This document shows positions 7,263-14,330 of a stretch of DNA of 17,689 nt, in pieces. This stretch comes from CBDUBU01 sp965365465 (lineage in GTDB: Bacteria > Bacteroidota > Rhodothermia > Rhodothermales > DASSAV01), in contig CBDUBU010000054.1 in assembly GCA_965365465.1 (NCBI GenBank), forward strand, positions 1-17,689. Direction: 5' to 3'. Within the stretch, counting starts at the first letter, position 1. Each line of letters opens with the position of its first letter. The notes beneath the pieces were generated by a model. The model worked only from the letters and a program-made list of their open reading frames with translations. It searched no databases and was not told where the DNA came from. The position numbers were made by a program, and so were the translations under genes.

Positions 7263-8987
7263 ATGGAAACTGTCCAAACCGTTCAGCTTGCCTTTATCGA
7301 CTACGCCATTCTCGCCGTCTACTTCGTCTTTGTGCTGGGGATCGGCGTTGCGCTCAAGCGTTACATGAAAACCAGCACCGACTTTTTCCTGTCGGGCCGG
7401 TCCATTCCTGCATGGGTGGCAGGGCTGGCGTTCCTCTCCGCGAACCTGGGCGCCCAGGAAGTGATCGGCATGGCGGCTTCCGGGGCCAAGTACGGCCTTG
7501 CCACGAGCCACTTCTACTGGGTGGGCGCCATCCCGGCCATGGTCTTCGTGGGCGTCTTTATGATGCCTTTCTATTACGGATCGCGGGCGCGTTCGGTGCC
7601 GGAGTACCTCAAACTCCGTTTTGATGAAAAGACACGCGGCTTCAATGCCATTTCCTTCGCCGCCATGACGATCTTTTCATCCGGCATCTCGATGTATGCA
7701 ATGGGGCTGCTGCTGGGGCTGCTGCTGGGGTGGGATTTCAACTTCAGCGTGCTCGTCTCGGCGGTGATCGTGCTGCTCTACATTTTCCTGGGCGGTCTCA
7801 CCTCGGCGATCTACAACGAAGTGCTCCAGTTTTTCCTCATCGTGCTCGGATTCATCCCCCTCGTGTTTCTTGGACTCCGGGATGCCGGCGGGTGGTCGGG
7901 CCTGACGGATCGCCTGGCGGTGACGGCTACGCAGCAGGGCTATGAACCGGGCGCTTTCACGCATTCGTGGAAATTCCTGACCTCGCCGGAGGCCAACCCG
8001 ATGGGCGTCGAATGGTTCGGCATGGCAATGGGACTCGGCTTCGTGCTCTCCTTCGGCTACTGGTGTACCGACTTTCTGGTGGTTCAGCGCGCCATGGCGG
8101 CGGATTCCATGTCGGCGGCCCGCCGGACGCCGCTCATCGCTGCGGTGCCGAAGATGTTTTTCCCGATCCTCGTGATCCTGCCCGGCATGATTGCCATTGC
8201 CCTGACGACGCAGGCAGGCGCCACCGGCTTTGCCCTCCCCATCAAACCGGACGGCACCTACAACTACGACCTCTCGATCCCGATGATGCTGGTGCATTAC
8301 TTCCCGTCGGGGCTGCTGGGGCTTGGCCTGACGGCGCTCATGGCCTCGTTCATGTCGGGCATGGCCGGCAACGTGACCGCCTTCAACACCGTCTGGACCT
8401 ACGACATCTACCAATCCTACATCAACCGGAACGCCACCGACTCCCATTACCTGTGGATGGGACGGATGGCTACCGTTTTCGGGATTGGCCTTTCGGTGCT
8501 GGCGGCCTATGTCGCCACGCAGTTCAACAACATCATGGACATGCTGCAACTGGTGTTCGCCTTCGTGAATGCGCCCCTGTTCGCCACCTTCCTGCTTGGT
8601 ATGTTCTGGAAGCGGGCAACGGGGCACGGAGCGTTCTGGGGGCTGGTGAGCGGCACGATGGCGGCAGCCTTTCACCATGGCCTGACGATCCCGGTGGGCG
8701 CCGAAGCCGCCATCAAAGGGGGCTGGCTCGGCCTGGTCATGAAGACGTATCCGAGCGAAATGGCCCAGAACTTCTGGACGGCCATCTGGGCCTGGTCCGT
8801 CTGCTTTGCGCTGACCATCCTGATCAGCCTCGCCACGCGCCCCCGGACGGAGAGCGATCTGGTGGGACTTGTTTATTCGCTGACGGAACGACCCAAAGCG
8901 GAGGCCGTACCCTGGTATGAGAAGCCGTCGGTAGTGGGCGCGATCGTGCTGGCGCTCGTCGTGGTCCTGAACATCATCTTCTGGTAA
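7263..8987 (+). CDS. Sodium:solute symporter, SSS (SLC5/SGLT-like) family
   Basis: 574 residues, polytopic, with about 13-14 membrane helices. Family signatures: an N-terminal helix then TDFFLSGRSIP (39-49); AQEVIGMAASGAKYGL in the first core helices; IFLGGLTSAIYNEVLQF (174-190), the SSS signature region; and ALMASFMSGMAGNVTAFNT (358-376) in the helix that contributes the second sodium site in relatives; then DIYQSYI. It couples Na+ entry to uptake of a small solute. The SGLT-like character and the neighbouring sugar-type oxidoreductase suggest a sugar, polyol or related compound, which is inference. The ATG at 7263 starts immediately before the first helix; only a weak TGGA lies upstream. 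It is followed 18 bases later by a small membrane protein, very likely in the same transcript. The C-terminus ends in a final helix (about 556-573) after a loop rich in charged residues. Confidence 0.92.
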   Translation: METVQTVQLAFIDYAILAVYFVFVLGIGVALKRYMKTSTDFFLSGRSIPAWVAGLAFLSANLGAQEVIGMAASGAKYGLATSHFYWVGAIPAMVFVGVFMMPFYYGSRARSVPEYLKLRFDEKTRGFNAISFAAMTIFSSGISMYAMGLLLGLLLGWDFNFSVLVSAVIVLLYIFLGGLTSAIYNEVLQFFLIVLGFIPLVFLGLRDAGGWSGLTDRLAVTATQQGYEPGAFTHSWKFLTSPEANPMGVEWFGMAMGLGFVLSFGYWCTDFLVVQRAMAADSMSAARRTPLIAAVPKMFFPILVILPGMIAIALTTQAGATGFALPIKPDGTYNYDLSIPMMLVHYFPSGLLGLGLTALMASFMSGMAGNVTAFNTVWTYDIYQSYINRNATDSHYLWMGRMATVFGIGLSVLAAYVATQFNNIMDMLQLVFAFVNAPLFATFLLGMFWKRATGHGAFWGLVSGTMAAAFHHGLTIPVGAEAAIKGGWLGLVMKTYPSEMAQNFWTAIWAWSVCFALTILISLATRPRTESDLVGLVYSLTERPKAEAVPWYEKPSVVGAIVLALVVVLNIIFW

Positions 8988-9005
8988 TCAAAACGAGAGT
9001 ACACC

Positions 9006-9296
9006 ATGGGACTGGATATACGTATGCCGATCGGGTTGATGTTTTCTATCTTCGGGGGGCTCCTCATGATCTACGGCCTGGTCAGCGACAAGGCCATCTA
9101 CGAGCGCTCGCTCGGATTCAACATGAACATCTGGTGGGGGCTGGCGCTTCTGGTATTCGGAGGGGTCATGCTTTACCTGAGCCGTCGCGGAGCGAGCGCC
9201 ATGCGCCCGGCTGAAACGACGCCGGAAGGCAGGGCCACCGAGATTCGTGAAAAGGCCACGCATTTGGAGAGCCGCAACCCGATCACCGACCGCTAG
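9006..9296 (+). CDS. Small two-helix membrane protein linked to the symporter
   Basis: 96 residues, 18 bases downstream of the symporter stop and on the same strand, so almost certainly co-transcribed. Two membrane helices are clear: about 8-26 (PIGLMFSIFGGLLMIYGL) and about 41-60 (NIWWGLALLVFGGVMLYL). A basic RRGASAMR segment and a charged, hydrophilic tail of about 30 residues follow and probably lie in the cytoplasm. I do not recognise a named family with certainty. Small membrane proteins encoded directly behind SSS or NSS transporters are known as accessory subunits, and the position supports that role, but no interaction can be read from sequence. A GAGAG run about 8 bases before the ATG may serve as ribosome binding site. 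The stop lies 21 bases from the end of the convergent hydrolase gene. Confidence 0.75.
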   Translation: MGLDIRMPIGLMFSIFGGLLMIYGLVSDKAIYERSLGFNMNIWWGLALLVFGGVMLYLSRRGASAMRPAETTPEGRATEIREKATHLESRNPITDR

Positions 9297-9317
9297 CAGA
9301 CCGGAGCAGCTTCACGC

Positions 9318-10217
9318 TCAGGGCAGCGTCACATCGGCGAGGACCGGCAGATGGTCGGAAGGATAGCTGCCCTGCCACTGGTCGGACAGCGCGGCGTACC
9401 GGGCGACCTCCACGCCGTTTGCGACAAAGATGTAGTCGATGCGGCGCCCCGGCGCTGTCGTTACCTCGAAACCCTGATAAGTGCCCTCCGGCCCGTAGGG
9501 GGCTTCGTGTGCGGCGCGCCTTGCATCCGTCAGGGACTGCGCCAGCACGGCGTAAGCCGGAGAGGGATCCTCGATGTTGAAGTCGCCGGTGCAGATAACG
9601 GGGGATTCTCCGGCGATGGAAGCCATGCGCTGCGTCAAAAGCCGGGCGCTTTCCTCACGCGCCTGCACACCCATATGGTCGAAGTGCGTGTTGAAATGGT
9701 AGAACGCATCGCCGGTGATCCGGTCTTTGAAATGCGCCCACGTCACGATGCGCGTGATCGCGGCATCCCAGCTTTTGCTGCCGGGGACTTCGGGGGTTTC
9801 AGAAAGCCAGAAGGTTCCGTTTTCCATCATCTCGAAACGGTCTTTTCGGTAGAAGATCGCTGCGTACTCGCCGGCGGTCTTTCCATCGTCTCGGCCCACG
9901 CCGATGCGTCCGAAGGCAGGAAGCCGTTCTTCAAGGTCCTGAATCTGGTCGTGGAGCGCTTCCTGTACGCCGACCAGATCTGCGCGATGAAACTGGATCA
10001 AGGATGCAACGTTATCTTTTCGGTTCGGCCATGCATGATTCCCGTCTTGGGATGTGTTGTAGCGGATATTGAACGACATGACCCGCAACGCGCTATCCTG
10101 AACCGGTGACTGCCTTTGCCGGGCGAAATCATGTTTCGTAAAGGGCACCGCGAATGCTGGAAACACGCCCATCAGTACCATGAAAAGAGGCACAAAAACA
10201 TTCCGGGATGCAGTCAT
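9318..10217 (-). CDS. Secreted endonuclease/exonuclease/phosphatase family hydrolase
   Basis: 299 residues from the ATG at 10217, chosen because it starts a good signal peptide: MTASRNVF, a hydrophobic core, then AFA near residue 23. The earlier in-frame start at 10265 would put a polar stretch in front. The remainder is one EEP (DNase I/sphingomyelinase-like) domain with the catalytic set in order: Asn50 (MSFNIRY), Glu86 (VQEAL), His178 (NTHFDH), Asp212 and Asn214 (TGDFN), Asp261 (RIDYIF) and Asp288-His289 (PSDHLPV). Members are Mg2+-dependent phosphodiesterases or phosphomonoesterases acting on nucleic acids, lipids or inositol phosphates; the substrate here is unknown. Export or periplasmic location is inferred from the signal. 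It is divergent from the Tat oxidoreductase, sharing a 107-base control region, which suggests a linked role in breaking down an external substrate. Confidence 0.88.
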   Translation of the reverse strand: MTASRNVFVPLFMVLMGVFPAFAVPFTKHDFARQRQSPVQDSALRVMSFNIRYNTSQDGNHAWPNRKDNVASLIQFHRADLVGVQEALHDQIQDLEERLPAFGRIGVGRDDGKTAGEYAAIFYRKDRFEMMENGTFWLSETPEVPGSKSWDAAITRIVTWAHFKDRITGDAFYHFNTHFDHMGVQAREESARLLTQRMASIAGESPVICTGDFNIEDPSPAYAVLAQSLTDARRAAHEAPYGPEGTYQGFEVTTAPGRRIDYIFVANGVEVARYAALSDQWQGSYPSDHLPVLADVTLP

Positions 10218-10231
10218 AATGCCTGGAGTTT

Positions 10232-10245
10232 CGTAATTTGTTACG
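10232..10245. promoter_or_regulatory. Inverted repeat in the divergent control region
   Basis: CGTAA (10232-10236) and TTACG (10241-10245) are perfect arms around TTTG. It directly abuts the LacI-type palindrome that follows. It may be a second protein-binding site; being this short, it could also be chance. Confidence 0.35.
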
Positions 10246-10258
10246 GAAAGCGCTTGCA
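10245..10258. promoter_or_regulatory. LacI-family operator-like palindrome
   Basis: GGAAAGCGCTTGCA fits the general LacI/CcpA-type consensus TGNAANCGNTTNCA at every fixed position except the first base. Its centre AAGCGCTT is a perfect palindrome. It overlaps the putative -35 of the oxidoreductase promoter (TTGCAA, 10254-10259), a position fit for repression. It could also act on the divergent hydrolase gene, whose ATG is about 28 bases away. No LacI-type regulator is encoded in the window. Confidence 0.5.
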
Positions 10259-10282
10259 ACTTCACTGGAAATTAAATAATAC
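10254..10282 (+). promoter_or_regulatory. Candidate promoter of the oxidoreductase gene
   Basis: TTGCAA (10254-10259), a 17-base spacer, then TAATAC (10277-10282), within the AT-rich run ATTAAATAAT. An alternative -10, AATAAT at 10275-10280, is closer to consensus but with a 15-base spacer. It lies about 45 bases before the ATG. Confidence 0.4.
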
Positions 10283-10312
10283 CTTACTGCCAGGTTATCC
10301 ACAAATACAAAT

Positions 10313-10318
10313 AAGAGG
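10313..10318 (+). promoter_or_regulatory. Ribosome binding site of the oxidoreductase gene
   Basis: AAGAGG lies 6 bases before the ATG at 10325, one of the clearest sites in the window. It fixes the start so that the twin-arginine signal is included. Confidence 0.6.
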
Positions 10319-10324
10319 TCTTAC

Positions 10325-11662
10325 ATGAATGGTAAAGGGATCTCACGTCGTAAGTTCATCGGCGGAGTAGCCACATCTGCTTTCGCAGCCACGATTCTTC
10401 CCCGCCATGTGCTTGGCGGGCCTGGTTTCATGGCTCCGAGCGATAAACTGAACATCGCCGGCGTCGGCGTCGGCGGTATGGGCAAGAGCAATGTGGCGGC
10501 GGTAGCCGGCACCGAGAACATCGTCGCCCTGTGCGACGTGGATCACAAATATGCCGCTCGGACCTTCGAGCTTTACCCGGACGCAAAAACCTACAAGGAC
10601 TACCGCGAGATGTTCGACCAGCAGAAGGATATCGAAGCGGTGATCGTTGCCACCCCGGACCACACGCACGCCGTGATCGCCATGGCGGCCATGGATATGG
10701 GCAAGCACGTTTACGTCCAGAAACCGCTCACCTACTCGATACATGAGGCGCGGGCGCTTGCCAACAAGGCAAAAGAGACCGGCGTGGCTACCCAGATGGG
10801 AAACCAGGGCCACTCCAGCGACGACGCACGCAAGATCAACGAATGGATCTGGGACGGCGTGATCGGTGATGTGAGCGAAGTGCATGTATGGACGAACCGT
10901 CCGATCTGGCCGCAGGGGATGCCGCGTCCGACGGAAACGCCTGCCCCTCCGGATACGCTCTCGTGGGATCTTTTCCTGGGTCCTGCCCCGTACCGGCCCT
11001 ACCATCCTTCCTACCATCCTTTTACCTGGCGGGGCTGGACGGACTGGGGCACGGGCGCGCTGGGCGACATGGGCGCGCACCTGATCGACCATCCGTACTG
11101 GGCGCTCAAGCTCGAAGCGCCGACAGCAGTAGAAACCGTCTCGACGCCCTTCAACAAGGAGTCCTATCCGCTCGCCACCATGACGTGGTATGACTTCCCG
11201 GCGCGCGGTGACATGCCTCCGGTCAAGATGACCTGGTATGACGGCGGCCTGATGCCGGCGCGTCCGGAAGAACTCGATGCCAGCAAGAAAATGGATCCGG
11301 GAGGAGGCGTCCTCATCATCGGCAGCAAGGGCAAGCTGATGCACGAGACGTATGGAGCCAACCCCATGCTCCTGCCCAACTCGTTGATGGAGTCCAACCC
11401 GACGCCCAAGCAGGTGCTTCCGCGCGTGGAAGGCGGCACGAGAGGACACGAGATGAACTGGGTGCGCGCCTGCAAGGGCGAAGAGAAGACGGTGTCTCCG
11501 CTCGAGTATGGCGGCCCGCTCACCGAAACGATGCTTCTCGGTCTGGTTGCGCTGTGGGCAGGCCAGAAGATCGAGTGGGATTCGCAGAATATGCGCGTCA
11601 CCAACGTGCCTGAAGCCAACCAGTGGGTAAGCCCTGCTTACCGGGAAGGCTGGAGCCTCTAG
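10325..11662 (+). CDS. Gfo/Idh/MocA family oxidoreductase with twin-arginine signal
   Basis: 445 residues. The N-terminus carries a Tat signal, SRRKF at 7-11, followed by a hydrophobic stretch GGVATSAFAATIL, so the folded, cofactor-loaded enzyme is probably exported to the periplasm. Residues about 42-165 are a Rossmann domain: GVGVGGMG at 46-53, an acidic ALCDVD strand end that would bind the cofactor ribose, TPDHTH at 110-115, and QKP at 132-134 where relatives have EKP (catalytic lysine Lys133). The C-terminal alpha/beta domain includes GDMGAHLIDHP (247-257), with His252 and His256 near the expected substrate site. The family oxidises sugars, inositols or related polyols with NAD(P). Exported members, such as glucose-fructose oxidoreductase, keep the nucleotide tightly bound. 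The substrate is not readable. The gene stands alone between an operator-like region and a strong terminator. Confidence 0.92.
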   Translation: MNGKGISRRKFIGGVATSAFAATILPRHVLGGPGFMAPSDKLNIAGVGVGGMGKSNVAAVAGTENIVALCDVDHKYAARTFELYPDAKTYKDYREMFDQQKDIEAVIVATPDHTHAVIAMAAMDMGKHVYVQKPLTYSIHEARALANKAKETGVATQMGNQGHSSDDARKINEWIWDGVIGDVSEVHVWTNRPIWPQGMPRPTETPAPPDTLSWDLFLGPAPYRPYHPSYHPFTWRGWTDWGTGALGDMGAHLIDHPYWALKLEAPTAVETVSTPFNKESYPLATMTWYDFPARGDMPPVKMTWYDGGLMPARPEELDASKKMDPGGGVLIIGSKGKLMHETYGANPMLLPNSLMESNPTPKQVLPRVEGGTRGHEMNWVRACKGEEKTVSPLEYGGPLTETMLLGLVALWAGQKIEWDSQNMRVTNVPEANQWVSPAYREGWSL

Positions 11663-11696
11663 ACGGCTTGACGGCTTTGTTTCAGTACTTGCAGAG

Positions 11697-11729
11697 AAAG
11701 CCTGCTCCGCGTCAAACGGGGCAGGCTTT
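11697..11729 (+). terminator. Intrinsic terminator-type hairpin after the oxidoreductase
   Basis: A 13-bp stem (11697-11709 with 11717-11729, one G-T wobble) around a 7-base loop, beginning 34 bases after the stop codon. The 3' arm ends in CTTT and is followed by CCTGTG, so the T-run is short. The remaining gap to 11952 holds no gene or repeat I can identify; the frame of the next gene is open through part of it. Confidence 0.75.
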
Positions 11730-11952
11730 CCTGTGTCTGCGCGGCGCGCGGCGGTCGGGGCACAAGTAACCGAATCTATACACCTTGCGCCCTCGCAGAG
11801 CCGGAACTTAGGCTCCCTTCGTTTTTATGCAACGAAACCCTGGTCCTGCTTCCGTTTCCGGTTGCGCCTGTTCCTGACGTTTGCCCGGAGGAGCCTGGCT
11901 TTCCGATACAGACGACCGGCTTTTTCCGCCACCGTTCTACTATCCTATCCCG

Positions 11953-13032
11953 ATGAAATCGCTCCTGAGGGCGCCGATCCGCCTGATCCGATGGTTTGGC
12001 TCCCGGCTTGAAGTCATGGCGGCCGAACGTCCGGTCTGGCTTGCCTTCATCGTTTTTCTGGTTGCCACGGCGCTTGTCGTTCCCATCTCCTTTCCATTCT
12101 ACAGGCGCTTTCCGGACGATTTTCTGGTAAACATCCTGAGCGAGGCGCACGGCATGGTGTTCGACTTGCTCATCATCGGGTGGTTTCTTTTCTGGCTGAA
12201 CAAGCTGGCGGAGCGGCGCCTCAGAACGAATCGTTACCGGGAGGAGATCGAGGACTTTCTGGGCTGGCGGTCGCCCGAAGCCACGCACCGGATTGCCGGC
12301 AACATCCGGAGACTGAACCGCAGCGGGGTCAAGGAGGGCATCCGGTTGACGGAAGCCTACCTGAAAGGGGCCAACCTGGCAGGCGCCAGCTTGCAAAGGT
12401 CGGACTTATGGGGCGCGAACCTGGTAGGCGCCAACCTCGGCGGCGCCAGTCTCAGGCGCGTCAATCTGGCGGGGGCCAATCTCGCCGGAGCCGACATGGA
12501 GCGTGTGGACCTGACCGGGGCCGACCTGCGCGGCGCGACCCTCAACGATGCGGACTTGGAGCGCGGCGATCTGGCAGGGGCAGACCTTCGGGGCGCCACG
12601 CTGCGCGGCGCAGACTTGCAGTACGCAGCGATGAAGAACGTCAACCTCGAACGGGCTAACCTGGAGGGCGCCAACCTGCGCTCAGGCAATCTGGGAGGCG
12701 CGAATCTGAGAAGGACCAACCTGGCCGCTGCCAACCTCAGCGGCGCAACGCTGGAGGGCGCCAACCTGACCGAATGCGTTTTCGATGGGGCCGATCTGTG
12801 TGGCGTTTCGTTTCTGGGAGCCGTGCTTCCGGCGGAATCCATCCCTGAAATGTTCAGGAACGCAAAATCCCTGTCGCAGGCGCGTTTCGACAGCGCCGTT
12901 GAATCCCGGCTGCGGGAGGCGTTTCCGCACCTTTTTCCGGAGGCGGCTCCGCCTCTGGAACAGCAGGGCAGCGCCTCGCCCGGCGGAGACGGCCTGCCTG
13001 CCCTTCCCGCTTCGCTTCAGAGCGTAAAATAG
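11953..13032 (+). CDS. Membrane-anchored pentapeptide-repeat protein
   Basis: 359 residues from the ATG at 11953. An in-frame TTG at 11881 would add 24 residues without a clear ribosome binding site, so I took the ATG. Two membrane helices are evident: about 28-47 (VWLAFIVFLVATALVVPISF) and about 68-84 (MVFDLLIIGWFLFWLNK). A charged linker (RRLRTNRYREEIEDFLGWRS) follows. Residues about 131-292 are an almost unbroken run of some thirty pentapeptide units of the A(D/N)LxG type, which fold as a right-handed quadrilateral beta-helix. The helix is acidic in patches and probably cytoplasmic. The last 65 residues are low-complexity and end near the stop of the kinase on the other strand (16-base overlap). 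Pentapeptide proteins have varied roles, from DNA mimicry to scaffolding; the membrane anchor suggests a scaffold or sensor rather than a gyrase protector. The function is unknown. Confidence 0.85.
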   Translation: MKSLLRAPIRLIRWFGSRLEVMAAERPVWLAFIVFLVATALVVPISFPFYRRFPDDFLVNILSEAHGMVFDLLIIGWFLFWLNKLAERRLRTNRYREEIEDFLGWRSPEATHRIAGNIRRLNRSGVKEGIRLTEAYLKGANLAGASLQRSDLWGANLVGANLGGASLRRVNLAGANLAGADMERVDLTGADLRGATLNDADLERGDLAGADLRGATLRGADLQYAAMKNVNLERANLEGANLRSGNLGGANLRRTNLAAANLSGATLEGANLTECVFDGADLCGVSFLGAVLPAESIPEMFRNAKSLSQARFDSAVESRLREAFPHLFPEAAPPLEQQGSASPGGDGLPALPASLQSVK

Positions 13033-14330
13033 AAACTGGCTCCTTTCCCCGGCTCAGATTCCGTCCAGACGCGGCCGCCATGCCTGCGAATGACGCGCTG
13101 CACGATGGCAAGCCCGATGCCCGTACCCGGATAGTCGCGCGTGGGGTGAAGCCGCCGAAAAGGATCAAACATTTCATTGACGTACTTCATGTCAAACCCG
13201 GCCCCATTATCCTTGACGTAATAGACGGGGTTTCCCTGCTGCTGCATCATCCCGAAGGTGATGGACGCCTTCTCTTTCTTGCTCGTGAATTTCCAGGCAT
13301 TCTCAAGCAGGTTTTTCAGGGCGAAACGAAGCAGCCTCGGATCGCCCTGCACCACCACCCGATCCTGAATCCCGACTTCCACGTTTCGCTCTCCCGGCGG
13401 CGCGCTTCTCAGATCTTCTACGATCTCTCGGGCGAGGCGGCTGAGATCGACAGGCTCATATTCCAGTTCATCGTGGGTAACCCGGGACAGCAACAGCATA
13501 TCGTCGATGATCTGCCCCATCTGCCTGCTGGAAGCGCCAATGCGTTTCAAGTATTCTTCTACTTCCGGGTCCAGTTGCAAGGCGTGATCTTCCAGCAAGA
13601 GATTGCTGAATCCTTCAATCTTTCGGAGCGGCGCACGCAGATCATGGGAAACCGAATAGCTGAACGCTTCGAGTTCCGCATTGGCTTCCTCCAGTTCCGC
13701 CGTTCGCGCCCGCACGCGCTCTTCGAGCCGCACGTTCAGTTCGCGCACCTCTGCCTCCATACGGCGTCGCTCCTCCACTTCAGCCTGCAATCCCCTGTTG
13801 GCAGCCTGGAGTTCGACGGTGCGCTGCTGCACCCGGCGCTCCAGATCCTCATTGAGCTTTTTGATCTCCTGCGATTTTCTGAAAAGCTCGATAAACACCG
13901 ACACCTTTGCACGGAGAATGTCCGGGTTGAAGGGCTTGAACAGAAAATCCACGGCTCCGAGCGCGTACCCGCGCGATTCGTGCAGGTCGTTGCGGTCAAT
14001 CGCGGTCAGAAAAATGATAGGCGTATGCCGGGAGCGATCCCGCGAGCGGATCAGCGTTGCCGTTTCATAGCCGTCCATTCCGGGCAGATTGACATCGAGA
14101 AGAATGACGGCAAACTCCCGGTCCATCAACGCGCGCAGCGCAGCGCGGCCTGACGTGACCGCTACGACCTCCTGGTCGAGTGTGCGCAGGGTTGCTTCCA
14201 GAGAAAGCAGGTTCTCCCGTCTGTCGTCAATGATGAGGACACCGGCGCTCCCGCGCAAGGGTTCTTCCTGAGAAACAGGCGCGGGCATCATCGGGCGATC
14301 TGGCATTATAGGGCTTACCTGTGTATCCAT
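13017..14330 (-). CDS. Receiver-first sensor histidine kinase (REC-coiled coil-HisKA-HATPase)
   Basis: 437 residues with no membrane segment, so cytoplasmic. Residues about 30-145 are a receiver domain with Asp35/Asp36, phospho-acceptor Asp79 (ILLDVNLPGMDG), Thr109 and Lys132 (FKPF). Residues about 145-220 form a heptad-rich coiled coil. The HisKA domain follows, with His229 in SYSVSHDLRAP, then the HATPase domain: Asn344 (LLENAWKF), Asp374 (KDNGAGFD) and GTGIGL at 402-407. The F-S-Y-S-V-S-H-D motif is typical of the phytochrome/bacteriophytochrome-like HisKA subgroup. Its kinase activity is probably controlled by phosphorylation of its own receiver. The ATG at 14330 overlaps the end of the upstream kinase gene by 16 bases, so translation is likely coupled; an alternative ATG at 14306 would avoid the overlap. 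The 3' end overlaps the convergent pentapeptide gene. Confidence 0.92.
   Translation of the reverse strand: MDTQVSPIMPDRPMMPAPVSQEEPLRGSAGVLIIDDRRENLLSLEATLRTLDQEVVAVTSGRAALRALMDREFAVILLDVNLPGMDGYETATLIRSRDRSRHTPIIFLTAIDRNDLHESRGYALGAVDFLFKPFNPDILRAKVSVFIELFRKSQEIKKLNEDLERRVQQRTVELQAANRGLQAEVEERRRMEAEVRELNVRLEERVRARTAELEEANAELEAFSYSVSHDLRAPLRKIEGFSNLLLEDHALQLDPEVEEYLKRIGASSRQMGQIIDDMLLLSRVTHDELEYEPVDLSRLAREIVEDLRSAPPGERNVEVGIQDRVVVQGDPRLLRFALKNLLENAWKFTSKKEKASITFGMMQQQGNPVYYVKDNGAGFDMKYVNEMFDPFRRLHPTRDYPGTGIGLAIVQRVIRRHGGRVWTESEPGKGASFYFTL

Noticed and set aside
7677..8920. Long frames on both strands (333 and 317 residues) inside the symporter gene
   Set aside because: Both are out-of-frame shadows with His/Arg/Gly-rich products; the symporter frame is continuous and has family motifs throughout.
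10343..11449. 368-residue open frame opposite the Gfo/Idh/MocA gene
   Set aside because: Antisense shadow without a domain, start signal or plausible composition.
12343..12828. Regular short repeats that could be taken for a CRISPR or tandem repeat array
   Set aside because: The 15-base periodicity is that of pentapeptide codons in an open reading frame; units are degenerate and there are no spacers.
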